A stretch of DNA of 25,773 bases, taken from positions 1-25,773 of the forward strand of contig JBOGGX010000201.1 of the NCBI GenBank assembly GCA_050744245.1, written 5' to 3'. A program made the position numbers and the translations under genes. The stretch is from JBOGGX01 sp050744245 (GTDB lineage: Bacteria > Actinomycetota > Acidimicrobiia > Acidimicrobiales > JBOGGX01). A model generated the notes under the pieces. The model searched no databases and was not told where the DNA came from. It worked only from the letters and a program-made list of their open reading frames with translations. Below are positions 16,429 through 24,056 of this stretch, in pieces (within the stretch, counting starts at the first letter, position 1; the number at the start of each line of letters is the position of its first letter).

Positions 16429-17292
16429 ATGCTGCTCGGCGCCCACTCGCCGCCGGCGCCGTACGAGAGCATGGCCGGCTTCCACCGGCTCGAGACCGCC
16501 ATCGGGCGTCGGCTCGACATCGTCCACCTCTTCCAGGCCTGGGGCGACCGTGACACGGCGGCGTTTCGAACCGACTGGATCGAGGCCTCGGTCGCCGACG
16601 GCCGGCGGGTGCTCCTTACCTGGGAGCCTTGGGCGCCGCCGGCCGGGTTCGAGCAGCCAGGCTTCGCCCTCGGGCGCATCGTCGACGGCACCCACGATCG
16701 GTACGTCGAGACCTGGGCCTCGGGGCTGGCCGACATCGACCGACCGGTCTGGCTGCGCCCGATGCACGAGATGAACGGCACCTGGTACCCGTGGGCCGGC
16801 GGCATCGCCGGCAACACCCCGGAGCTGTATGTCGCCGGGTGGCGGCACATCCACGGCATCTTCCGCCGGGCGGGGGCGACCCGGGTGCGGTGGGTGTGGG
16901 CGCCCAACACCCCCGACGTCCCCGTCGACAACCGGTTCGAGCGCTACTACCCCGGTGCCTCGTACGTCGACGTCCTCGGCCTCGACGGGTACAACTGGGG
17001 CGCGGGCGCACCCGACCACGGTGGCTGGCGATCCTTCGACGAGATCTTCTCCGGCGACCTCGATCGCATTGGTGCCCTCGGCTCTCAGCCGGTGTGGATC
17101 ACCGAGACCGCGTCGTGCGCCGACGGCGGCGACAAGGCGGCGTGGGTGCGGGACATGATGGCTTTCGTCCGTGACCGGCCGCGGATCGAGGCCGTCGTCT
17201 GGTTCGACGTCCTCAAGGAGCGTGACTGGCGCATGACGGTGCCGGCGGAAGCGCCCGCCCGGTTCACGGCTCAGGGCAGTTCCAGGGCGTAG
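16429..17292 (+). CDS. Stand-alone GH26 family glycoside hydrolase
   Basis: 287-residue GH26 domain protein, paralogous to the C-terminal domain of the preceding fusion. It begins directly at the domain (LLGAHSPPAPYESM) and has VHLFQAWGD, LLTWEPWAPP, the acid/base Glu114 in LRPMHEMNGTWYPW, YNWG, and the nucleophile Glu226 in VWITETAS. No signal peptide or membrane helix is present, unlike most GH26 enzymes, so it is either cytosolic or exported another way. It starts four bases after the fusion's stop, in the +1 frame; that frame is open upstream only back to 16381. Its last 22 bases overlap the convergent Hsp70 gene end. Family substrates are beta-mannans, mixed-linkage beta-glucans and beta-1,3-xylans; which applies is unknown. 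Confidence 0.9.
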   Translation: MLLGAHSPPAPYESMAGFHRLETAIGRRLDIVHLFQAWGDRDTAAFRTDWIEASVADGRRVLLTWEPWAPPAGFEQPGFALGRIVDGTHDRYVETWASGLADIDRPVWLRPMHEMNGTWYPWAGGIAGNTPELYVAGWRHIHGIFRRAGATRVRWVWAPNTPDVPVDNRFERYYPGASYVDVLGLDGYNWGAGAPDHGGWRSFDEIFSGDLDRIGALGSQPVWITETASCADGGDKAAWVRDMMAFVRDRPRIEAVVWFDVLKERDWRMTVPAEAPARFTAQGSSRA

Positions 17293-19673
17293 ACATTCCC
17301 GTCGTCGCTCCCCACGTAGAGCACGCCCTCGACGATCGTCGGTGACGAGCCGACGATTCCTCCCGTCTCGAACTGCCAGATCTCGTCGCCCGTCGGCGCA
17401 TCGATGGCGAAGATCTTGCGGGCGTGGCTGCCGATGTAGAGCACGCCGTCGACCACGCTGGGCGACGAGAACAGCGGCTCCTCCAGCTGCACCTCGAAGC
17501 GCCAACGCTCGCCCCCACCCGACGTGGTGAGGGCGTAGACGTTGCCGTCGAAGCTGCCGAAGTAGATCGAACCGTCGGCGACGGCCGGACGGCAACCCAC
17601 GGTGCCGCCGGTAGGAAAGGTCCACACCGGTCCACCCGTGGCTGCGTCCACGGCGCTGACGACGCCCGCGTTGTTGCCGATGTAGACGACGCCGTCGGCC
17701 ACGGTGGGGGAGGCGTAGTCGGCCTGGCCGACCGTGGCCCGCCAGATCTCCTGGCCGGTGGCCGGGTCCAGCGCGTACAGGTTGCCGTCGTTGCTGCCGA
17801 CGTAGAGCACGCCGGCGGCGACCGTCGGGCTCGACCTCACGATCCCGCCGGTCGGAAACGTCCAGACGGGCTGACCGTTGGCCGCGTCAATGGCGTAGAC
17901 CAGGTTGTCGTCGGCGCCGACGTAGACGAGCCCGTCGACGAAGGCGGGCGACGACTGGACGACGGCGCCGACGTCGTACTGCCACCTCGGCTCGCCGGTC
18001 GCGCCGTCGAGGGCGTACACCGTCCCCTCACCATCGGTGTCGGGCTGGCCCTCGATCGCCCCGGTGTAGCTCCCGACGAAGATGGTGCCGTCCTCTCCGA
18101 CGTCGGTCGCGCCGAACACGCTGCCGTCGGTTGCGAACTCCCAGGCGGCGTCGCCGGTCTCGGGGTCGATGGCGACGACCTTGTCGGACACCTGCGTGGC
18201 GACGTAGACGAGCCCGTTGGCGACCTGCGGCGTCGACGAGATGCGCCCACCGGTGTCGAACGTCCACAGGACCTCCGGGTCACCGGTCGGCACCGGGTCG
18301 TCGTCGGCCGCGGTGGTGGTCGGGGCGGTCGACTCCGCGCCGTCGTCGGGTCGGGTGAGGAAGAAGGCGGCGGCTGCGACCATGGCGAGGGCCGCGGCGA
18401 CACCGGCGAGGACGAGACCGAGGCGCCTGCTCTTGCCCACTCGGTCCGGTGGGCCGCCGACGGGTTGACCGGGCGGCGGCTGGGCGCGTGGTGGGGCCGG
18501 CGCCACGGGTGGAGGGGGTGACAGTGCGCCTGGAGTGGTGGTCGGTGTAACGGCTGTCGGCGCCGCCGGCTGGCTCATCACGACCGCCGCGCCGCCGTGA
18601 TGGCCGTTGGCCCCGACGAGCGAGGCGGCCCGGGCCGCCCCGAGCGAGATCGCGTTCTTCGGATCGGTGTCGACCGCGACCGGCCGATGGAGTTCGGCGC
18701 TGACCATCGCGGCCACGAGGGGGATGCGGGACGATCCGCCGACGAGGAGGACCCGGTGCAGGTCGTCGGCGTCGACGTCGGCCGAGCGCATGGCGCGCCG
18801 CAGGGCGGCGATCGTCTCGAACAGGGCCGGGCGGATCATGTCTTCTAGCTCGGTCCGGGTCAGACGGATCTCGCGCTCGAGGCCAGGGAGCAGAACAGGA
18901 ATGGTGGCGTCGGTGTCGCTCGAGAGTGCCTCCTTGGCGTCGACACAGTCGTGGCGCAGCCGTTGGAGTGCCGTGGTTGCGGCCGGGCTGTCCGAATCGA
19001 TGGCGGCGAAGGCGTCCTTCGGCAGCTGGCGGACCACGTGGAGGAAGACGGCCTCGTCGAAGTCGATGCCGCCGAGGTGCTCGACCCCCTCGGGTGTCCC
19101 GAGAACCTCGAAGCCTTCGCCGTTCTTCCTCAGGACGGCGGCGTCGAAGGTCCCGCCGCCGAGGTCGTAGACGGCGACCACGCTCCCCGGCTCGACCCGC
19201 TCGAGCGAGGCGTACTCGATCGCCGCGGCCTCCGGTTCGGTCACGAGGACGACGTCGTCGAGCTCGGCCAGTCGCACCGCCTGCTGGAGGAGGTCGCGTT
19301 TGAACGGGCCCCAGTTGGCCGGGTGGGTCAGCGCGATGCGCGACGGGGGGCCACCCTCCCGCTCGGTGACGCGTTCGACGACCCAACGCAGCAGGTAGGC
19401 CGTGATCTGCTGGGGCGAGTAGGGCGCGCCGCCGAGGATGAGCGGCACCGAGTCGCCCATCCGCCGCTTGAACTCGCGGGCCACGTGATCGGGGTCGGTG
19501 GCCGCCCGTCGACTGGCCGCTTCGCCCGCGAGGATGGTTTCGCCGTGCACGTAGACGACCGACGGCGCGGCAATCGATCGGTTGCCGAGGCCGATGTTCT
19601 CGGCCCGGTCACCACGAGCGGTGGCCGCGGCGGTGAACGTCGTTCCGAGATCGACGCCGAGGTCATAGCTCAT
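17271..19673 (-). CDS. Hsp70 ATPase domain - transmembrane helix - PQQ-type beta-propeller fusion
   Basis: 800 residues. Residues 1-355 are an Hsp70/DnaK-type actin-fold ATPase: phosphate 1 loop VDLGTTFT (7-14), phosphate 2 VYDLGGGTFD (168-177), adenosine motif VLLVGGSSRIP (308-318). The usual peptide-binding domain is absent. A Pro-rich linker (368-412), a basic stop (KSRR) and one hydrophobic helix (about 417-438) follow. After a Thr/Asp-rich stretch comes a repeat domain (465-800) of ~40-residue units with the pattern SSPTV..GVLYVGS.DGNLYALD..TG...W. I count eight blades, the last closed by the first strand (VLWTFDTGG), as in velcro-type propellers. The ATPase should face the cytosol and the propeller the outside. 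It is 59 bases downstream of the TSP3/NlpC gene on the same strand. Substrate unknown. Confidence 0.92.
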   Translation of the reverse strand: MSYDLGVDLGTTFTAAATARGDRAENIGLGNRSIAAPSVVYVHGETILAGEAASRRAATDPDHVAREFKRRMGDSVPLILGGAPYSPQQITAYLLRWVVERVTEREGGPPSRIALTHPANWGPFKRDLLQQAVRLAELDDVVLVTEPEAAAIEYASLERVEPGSVVAVYDLGGGTFDAAVLRKNGEGFEVLGTPEGVEHLGGIDFDEAVFLHVVRQLPKDAFAAIDSDSPAATTALQRLRHDCVDAKEALSSDTDATIPVLLPGLEREIRLTRTELEDMIRPALFETIAALRRAMRSADVDADDLHRVLLVGGSSRIPLVAAMVSAELHRPVAVDTDPKNAISLGAARAASLVGANGHHGGAAVVMSQPAAPTAVTPTTTPGALSPPPPVAPAPPRAQPPPGQPVGGPPDRVGKSRRLGLVLAGVAAALAMVAAAAFFLTRPDDGAESTAPTTTAADDDPVPTGDPEVLWTFDTGGRISSTPQVANGLVYVATQVSDKVVAIDPETGDAAWEFATDGSVFGATDVGEDGTIFVGSYTGAIEGQPDTDGEGTVYALDGATGEPRWQYDVGAVVQSSPAFVDGLVYVGADDNLVYAIDAANGQPVWTFPTGGIVRSSPTVAAGVLYVGSNDGNLYALDPATGQEIWRATVGQADYASPTVADGVVYIGNNAGVVSAVDAATGGPVWTFPTGGTVGCRPAVADGSIYFGSFDGNVYALTTSGGGERWRFEVQLEEPLFSSPSVVDGVLYIGSHARKIFAIDAPTGDEIWQFETGGIVGSSPTIVEGVLYVGSDDGNVYALELP

Positions 19674-19682
19674 GGCCGGCCG

Positions 19683-19688
19683 ATGCTA
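19683..19688 (-). promoter_or_regulatory. Possible -10 element of the Hsp70-propeller gene
   Basis: On the minus strand TAGCAT (TANNNT) ends nine bases before ATG 19673, within the 59-base gap after the TSP3/NlpC gene. It would give a near-leaderless transcript in addition to readthrough. No clear -35 was seen. Confidence 0.3.
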
Positions 19689-19732
19689 CAGACGCGGCCG
19701 GGGCCCACAGGGGCGCGTGATCGGCACGTCGA

Positions 19733-21922
19733 TCAGAAGTCGAGGAGCCCGTCGATGAAGCCGTCGTCGTCGCTGTCGGCGTCGAGGGGATTGGTGCCGG
19801 CGGCCAGCTCCATGTCGTCGTCGAGCCCGTCGAGATCGCTGTCGACCGAGTTGGGATCGGTGCCGAGCGCCGCTTCGAGGGCCGCACTGAGGCCGTCGCC
19901 GTCGGCGTCTGGTGCGCCGGCCGGGCCGGCGCCGGTGGCGGCGTTGGCCGCGGCGAAGGGGGTCCTGGCCGAGACCAGTTCGAGGTCGTCGGTGATGCCG
20001 TCGCCGTCGGTGTCGGCCGAGAGGGCGTTGGCGCCGATGCGGGCCTCGTACCCGTCGCTCAGCCCGTCGCCGTCGCTGTCGAGCAGCAGGGCGTTGAGGC
20101 CGAGGGAGAACTCGAAGCCGTCGGTGAGGCCGTCGAGGTCGCTGTCGGCCCGGAGCGGATCGGTGCCCTGCCCCATCTCGAACGGGTCGGAGACGCCGTC
20201 GAAGTCGCTGTCGGGCCCCGCGGCCGGGTTGGCCGGCGGCGTCGCGGCGGCGAGCGCGGCGGTGTCGGCCGGGGTCAGCCCGGCGAACTCCGGGATCACG
20301 GCGGCGTACGTGAAACGCTCGCCGACCTCCCAACTGCCGACGCCGTAGCGGGTGCCTCGAGCCTCGATGGTGGTGCCGTCACCCAGGCTGATCCCGACGT
20401 GCGCCGATGACGGCCGACCGCCGCCCGGCGTCGGCTCGGTGGTGAAGTTGAACAACAGCGCCCCGGGGATGTTGGCCGCCTCTTCCACCGGGATGATGGC
20501 GCCCTGCTCCTTGAGCGCGAGGTACTGCAGCCACGAGCCGTCCGGGAGTTCGATGCCGACCTGCGCGGCCGCCCACTGTGTGAGCTCGGAGCAGTCGAAC
20601 GCGTCCGGATCGGCGTCGTCGGTCGCCGCTTCCGAAGCCCAGACGTAGGGGTCGCCGGTCTGAGCGAGCGCCACGTCGAGGAAGGTTCGTAGCTGCTCGC
20701 TGGCCTGCGGATCCGCTCCGGGCCCGGCCGCCACGGCATCAGTCGGGTCGACCGCCGTCGTGCCGGGTACCACGCCGGGCATCGGCGGAGGGGCCGGTGG
20801 CACCGGCGCGCCCGGCATCACCGGAGTTCCGGCCGTCATGGGTGCGCCCGCGGTCATGGGCCCGGCCGGCATGACCGGCGGCCCGACGACGGGCAGGGCG
20901 CCGAAGCCCGGGAGCTGGGGACCCCCGGCGAGATCGGCCGGCAGACCTTGGGTGAGCGGGTCGAGCAGACCGCCGCCGCCGTCCATGTCGGCGGCGTCGA
21001 CGAAGCCGTCGTTGTCGGTGTCAGCGTCGAGCGGGTTGAGCCCGGCGTCGACCTCCTCCTGGTCGGTGAGGCCGTCGAGGTCGCTGTCGGCCCGGTTCGG
21101 GTCGGTGCGCATCCCGGTCTCGACGGTGTCCATCAACCCGTCGCCGTCAGAGTCGGCGCCACCGGCACCGGCCACGCCGAACGGGTTGCGCTGGCCCACC
21201 AGTTCGAGGTCGTCGGTGATCCCGTCGCCGTCGGTGTCGGCCGCCAGCGGGTTGGCGCCCAGGCGGGCCTCGTAGCCGTCGCTCAGCCCGTCGCCGTCGC
21301 TGTCGACGGCCAGCGCGTTGGTCCCGAGGTTGAGCTCGAAACCGTCGGTCAGCCCGTCGAGGTCGCTGTCGGCGCGGAGCGGGTCGGTGCCCTTCGACAT
21401 CTCGAACGGGTCGCTGAGGCCGTCCTGGTCGGAGTCGGGGCCGACCCGGGGATCGACGGCCGCCGACTGCGTCGGGACGAAGGGCGGGGGATCGGGGGCG
21501 GCCTCGGTCGGCATCCTCGACGGGGCCCCTCGGTAACCCTCGACACCCAGGAAGTTCCCCTCGTACAGCCCGCCGCCGGCGGCCTGCGCCTCCTCCATGA
21601 AGCGGCGGTAGTCGTGGGCCGTCCCCATGTTGCGGTCGTGGGTGACCGTCCACGGCCGCAGGTTGGTGCCGTTGCCCGACAGCTCGAATGCGGCCCTGGC
21701 GTTGGTGACCGGGTCGGTGAGGTCACCCCACCGGTTCTCCCGAACCGCGGGGTCGACGTTGATCTGGAACAGCCCCCACGAGTCCTCGCCGCTGGGGTTG
21801 TGGGCGTCGTTCCGCCCCCCCGATTCGGCCATGGCGATGGCGGTCCAGGTGACGGCCTGGTCGGGTGTGAACCCGGCCTGGAGACAGACCTGGTAGATCT
21901 CCGCCGCGGTCAATGTGGCCAT
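19733..21922 (-). CDS. Dual peptidoglycan-hydrolase protein: lysozyme-like domain, TSP type 3 Ca repeats, NlpC/P60, TSP type 3 repeats
   Basis: 729 residues. Residues 5-115 are a lysozyme-like/SLT domain with AMAESGG (catalytic Glu33) and SWGLFQINV. Residues 162-313 hold thrombospondin type 3 repeats with DxDxDG calcium loops (DSDLDGLTD, DSDGDGLSD, DTDGDGITD). A Pro/Gly/Met-rich linker (about 315-400) leads to an NlpC/P60 domain (about 408-545) with Cys444 in DAFDCSELTQWAA and His508 in SSAHVGISLGDG. A second TSP3 block (570-729) ends the protein. The two hydrolase types would cut glycan strands and peptide stems; calcium repeats stiffen or gate them. There is no signal peptide or membrane helix although the substrate is extracellular, so export is unexplained. 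The start at 21922 begins the SLT domain, with GAGGA-like purines upstream. It is divergent from the dynamin gene. Confidence 0.9.
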   Translation of the reverse strand: MATLTAAEIYQVCLQAGFTPDQAVTWTAIAMAESGGRNDAHNPSGEDSWGLFQINVDPAVRENRWGDLTDPVTNARAAFELSGNGTNLRPWTVTHDRNMGTAHDYRRFMEEAQAAGGGLYEGNFLGVEGYRGAPSRMPTEAAPDPPPFVPTQSAAVDPRVGPDSDQDGLSDPFEMSKGTDPLRADSDLDGLTDGFELNLGTNALAVDSDGDGLSDGYEARLGANPLAADTDGDGITDDLELVGQRNPFGVAGAGGADSDGDGLMDTVETGMRTDPNRADSDLDGLTDQEEVDAGLNPLDADTDNDGFVDAADMDGGGGLLDPLTQGLPADLAGGPQLPGFGALPVVGPPVMPAGPMTAGAPMTAGTPVMPGAPVPPAPPPMPGVVPGTTAVDPTDAVAAGPGADPQASEQLRTFLDVALAQTGDPYVWASEAATDDADPDAFDCSELTQWAAAQVGIELPDGSWLQYLALKEQGAIIPVEEAANIPGALLFNFTTEPTPGGGRPSSAHVGISLGDGTTIEARGTRYGVGSWEVGERFTYAAVIPEFAGLTPADTAALAAATPPANPAAGPDSDFDGVSDPFEMGQGTDPLRADSDLDGLTDGFEFSLGLNALLLDSDGDGLSDGYEARIGANALSADTDGDGITDDLELVSARTPFAAANAATGAGPAGAPDADGDGLSAALEAALGTDPNSVDSDLDGLDDDMELAAGTNPLDADSDDDGFIDGLLDF
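19736..20215 (-). repeat. TSP3 calcium-repeat block 2 (C-terminal)
   Basis: Codons 570-729 of the hydrolase gene. The order of loops matches block 1 nearly unit for unit: GTDPLRADSDLDGLTDGFE, LDSDGDGLSDGYEARIGAN, ADTDGDGITDDLELV, then a variable insert and three further loops. It arose by duplication with block 1 at 20984-21439. Confidence 0.85.
20984..21439 (-). repeat. TSP3 calcium-repeat block 1 (central)
   Basis: Codons 162-313 of the hydrolase gene, with GTDPLRADSDLDGLTDGFE, VDSDGDGLSDGYEARLGAN and ADTDGDGITDDLELV in the same order as block 2. The two blocks flank the NlpC/P60 domain. Confidence 0.85.
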
Positions 21923-22003
21923 GTCAGCCGATCCTCGAGCGCCTCACGCTCTCCTGTTCGTTTTTGGAGCCTTGGTAGTTTGGCGAGCCGTGAATCCGCG
22001 GCA

Positions 22004-22022
22004 CGACATCCGACGAATGTCG
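22004..22022. promoter_or_regulatory. Dyad just upstream of the dynamin start; divergent intergenic region
   Basis: CGACAT (22004-22009) and ATGTCG (22017-22022) form a 6-bp dyad with a seven-base centre, five bases before ATG 22028. It lies in the 105-base divergent gap 21923-22027, which also holds a possible plus-strand -10 TAGTTT (21976-21981). The dyad would fall in the mRNA leader where a ribosome binding site is expected, so it could be an operator or a small translation-affecting hairpin. No consensus Shine-Dalgarno is seen. Confidence 0.3.
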
Positions 22023-22027
22023 ACACG

Positions 22028-24019
22028 ATGATCGTGTGCGAGCGGTGCGGCCACCGCAACCCCCAGGGACTGTCCTTTTGTGCAAAGTGTGATGCCTTCT
22101 TGGACTGGAGCGCCAGCGAAGGGGTGGACATTGCCGGACCTCCGCCTCATCCTGCACCCGTGACCACAGAGGCGGCGGACGCCGTCGCGGATACGCCATC
22201 GCCCGATCGCGGCGAGTTGAGCCCCACCCAGCGGCTCGAGCTCGAGCTTCTCAGCACGCGCCAGGCGGCCGTCGGCCGTGGTCGTCAGGACCTGGTCGAG
22301 CGGCTCGACGCGGCGCGCGCGAGCATGACCGAGCGCGACCTGGCCGTGGTGGTGGTCGGGGAGTACAAGCAGGGCAAGAGCTCGCTGATCAACGCCGTCC
22401 TGGCCACGGAGGTGTGCCCGGTCGACGACGACATCGTCACCGCGGTCCCGACGATCATCGGGTTCGGCGATCCCCCAGGGGTGGTGGTCCACCAGGAGGT
22501 GCCGGGGTCGGGCGAACCCGAGGACCTGCCGATCCCCTTCGAGTCGATCCGCGAGTACGTGCGAGATGCGGCCGACGGCCAGCGGGCGTCGATCCGCTCG
22601 GTCGAGATCCGTCTTGACCGGCGGGTCCTCCGCTCCGGGCTCTCGTTCGTCGACACGCCAGGGGTCGGCGGCCTCGAGTCGGCCGAGGGCAACCTGACCC
22701 TCAGCGTGCTCGGCCTGGCCGACGCCGTCCTCTTCGTGACCGACGCGTCGCAGGAGCTGACCATGCCCGAGCTGTCGTTCATGCGGCTGGCCCTCGAACG
22801 CTGCCCCCGGCTGCTGTGCGTGGTCACCAAGGTCGACCTCTACCCGGAGTGGCGGCGGATCGTCGAGATCAACCGCGGTCACCTGGGGCGGGCCGAGGTC
22901 GACGTCGACGTGGTCGCCGTGTCGTCGTTCCTCCGCATGCGGGCCACGACGGTGAACGACGCCGCCATGAACTCCGAGTCCGGGTTTCCGGTGCTGATGG
23001 ACTACCTGCGCGAGCAGGTCCTCGAGCCGGGCGCCGCGAGCAAGGCGGCGCGCGCCGCGGCCGAGGTCGTGTTCGCCACCGACCAGCTCCGGCAGGGCCT
23101 GAAGGCCGAGGCCGAGGTCATCGCCGAGCCGGAGGGCGGGGGCCAGGTGGTGCAGCGCCTGACCCGGGCCACCGAGGTCGCCGGGGCCCTGGGCGCCAAC
23201 GACGCACCGTGGCAGCAGGTGCTGGCCGACGGCATCCAGGACCTGGTGTCCGACGTCGACCACGATCTGCGGGCCCGGCTCCGTACCGTCACCCGGACCG
23301 CGGAGGAGGTCATCGAGCGGAGCGATCCCAAGGACTCGTGGGCCGAGTTCGAGAGCTGGCTGCGCCGCCAGGTGGCGGCGGCCGCCGTCGCCACCTACGA
23401 CCACCTGCTCGAATCGGCCGGCCACCTGACCGAGCTCGTCGGCCGCCAGTTCAGCGAGGACGCCGACGCGCCGCTCGCCTTCTCGATCGACGCGCCGCTC
23501 GCCGCGCTCGACGACATCCAGCTCGGCGGGGCGTTCGACACGGAGAAGGGGGCGAAGTCGGCCATCGCCCTGTCGGCGGCCAGGGGGTCCTACGGCGGCA
23601 TCCTCATGTTCGGCATGGTCGGCGGGCTGATCGGCCTCCCCTTCGTCACCCCCGTCGCGCTGGTGCTGAGCCTCGGTCTGGCCCGCAGGGCGGTGCGCGA
23701 CGACCTCAAGCGTCGCCACGCCCTGCGCCAGCAGCAGGCGAAGGCCGCCCTCCGCCAGTACATCGACGAGGTCAGCTTCGTCGTCAACAAGGAGTGCCGA
23801 GACGCGCTGCGGCGGACCCAGCGGCTCCTGCGGGACGAGTTCACGGCCCGGGCCCGTTCGCTGCACCGTTCGTCGGCCGAGGCGCTGGCCCAGGCCGAGC
23901 TGGCCATGCGGCTCGATCCCGAGGCCAAGGAGGTTCGCCGCCACCAGCTCGAGGCCGAGCTGCGCCGGCTCGAGGCGGTGGGCCAACGGACGGCTGCGGC
24001 CGTGGGCGGGACCCGATGA
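22028..24019 (+). CDS. Zinc-ribbon dynamin-like GTPase with membrane hairpin
   Basis: 663 residues. A zinc ribbon opens the protein: Cys4, Cys7, Cys18, Cys21 in CERCGHRNPQG and FCAKCDAFLDW. A linker (28-65) precedes a dynamin-type GTPase domain: P-loop GEYKQGKSS (111-119), G2 threonine near 139-142, G3 DTPGVGG (209-215), G4 TKVD (267-270). Helical stalk-like sequence follows, and a hydrophobic hairpin at about 521-551 (GGILMFGMVGGLIGLPFV onward) resembles the membrane-inserting paddle of bacterial dynamin-like proteins. A long charged coiled-coil-like tail (about 555-655) ends it. Such proteins bend or fuse membranes on GTP hydrolysis. ATG 22028 is chosen because it starts the ribbon and the third gene's ribbon begins identically; the frame is open further upstream, but antisense to the hydrolase gene. 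IniA-like by architecture; the ribbon is an addition. Confidence 0.9.
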   Translation: MIVCERCGHRNPQGLSFCAKCDAFLDWSASEGVDIAGPPPHPAPVTTEAADAVADTPSPDRGELSPTQRLELELLSTRQAAVGRGRQDLVERLDAARASMTERDLAVVVVGEYKQGKSSLINAVLATEVCPVDDDIVTAVPTIIGFGDPPGVVVHQEVPGSGEPEDLPIPFESIREYVRDAADGQRASIRSVEIRLDRRVLRSGLSFVDTPGVGGLESAEGNLTLSVLGLADAVLFVTDASQELTMPELSFMRLALERCPRLLCVVTKVDLYPEWRRIVEINRGHLGRAEVDVDVVAVSSFLRMRATTVNDAAMNSESGFPVLMDYLREQVLEPGAASKAARAAAEVVFATDQLRQGLKAEAEVIAEPEGGGQVVQRLTRATEVAGALGANDAPWQQVLADGIQDLVSDVDHDLRARLRTVTRTAEEVIERSDPKDSWAEFESWLRRQVAAAAVATYDHLLESAGHLTELVGRQFSEDADAPLAFSIDAPLAALDDIQLGGAFDTEKGAKSAIALSAARGSYGGILMFGMVGGLIGLPFVTPVALVLSLGLARRAVRDDLKRRHALRQQQAKAALRQYIDEVSFVVNKECRDALRRTQRLLRDEFTARARSLHRSSAEALAQAELAMRLDPEAKEVRRHQLEAELRRLEAVGQRTAAAVGGTR

Positions 24020-24056
24020 CCGTCCGTTCTCTGTCGACGTCTGCTCGCAGAGCCAG

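Noticed and set aside
19733..21922. Phage endolysin or tape-measure module
   Set aside because: Lysozyme and NlpC domains occur in phages, but there are no phage structural, holin, integrase or portal genes nearby and the TSP3 repeats are not phage-like.
20948..22027. Upstream extension of the zinc-ribbon dynamin frame by 360 codons
   Set aside because: This part is antisense to the hydrolase gene and low complexity. The ribbon at ATG 22028 matches the N-terminus of the paralogue at 25619.
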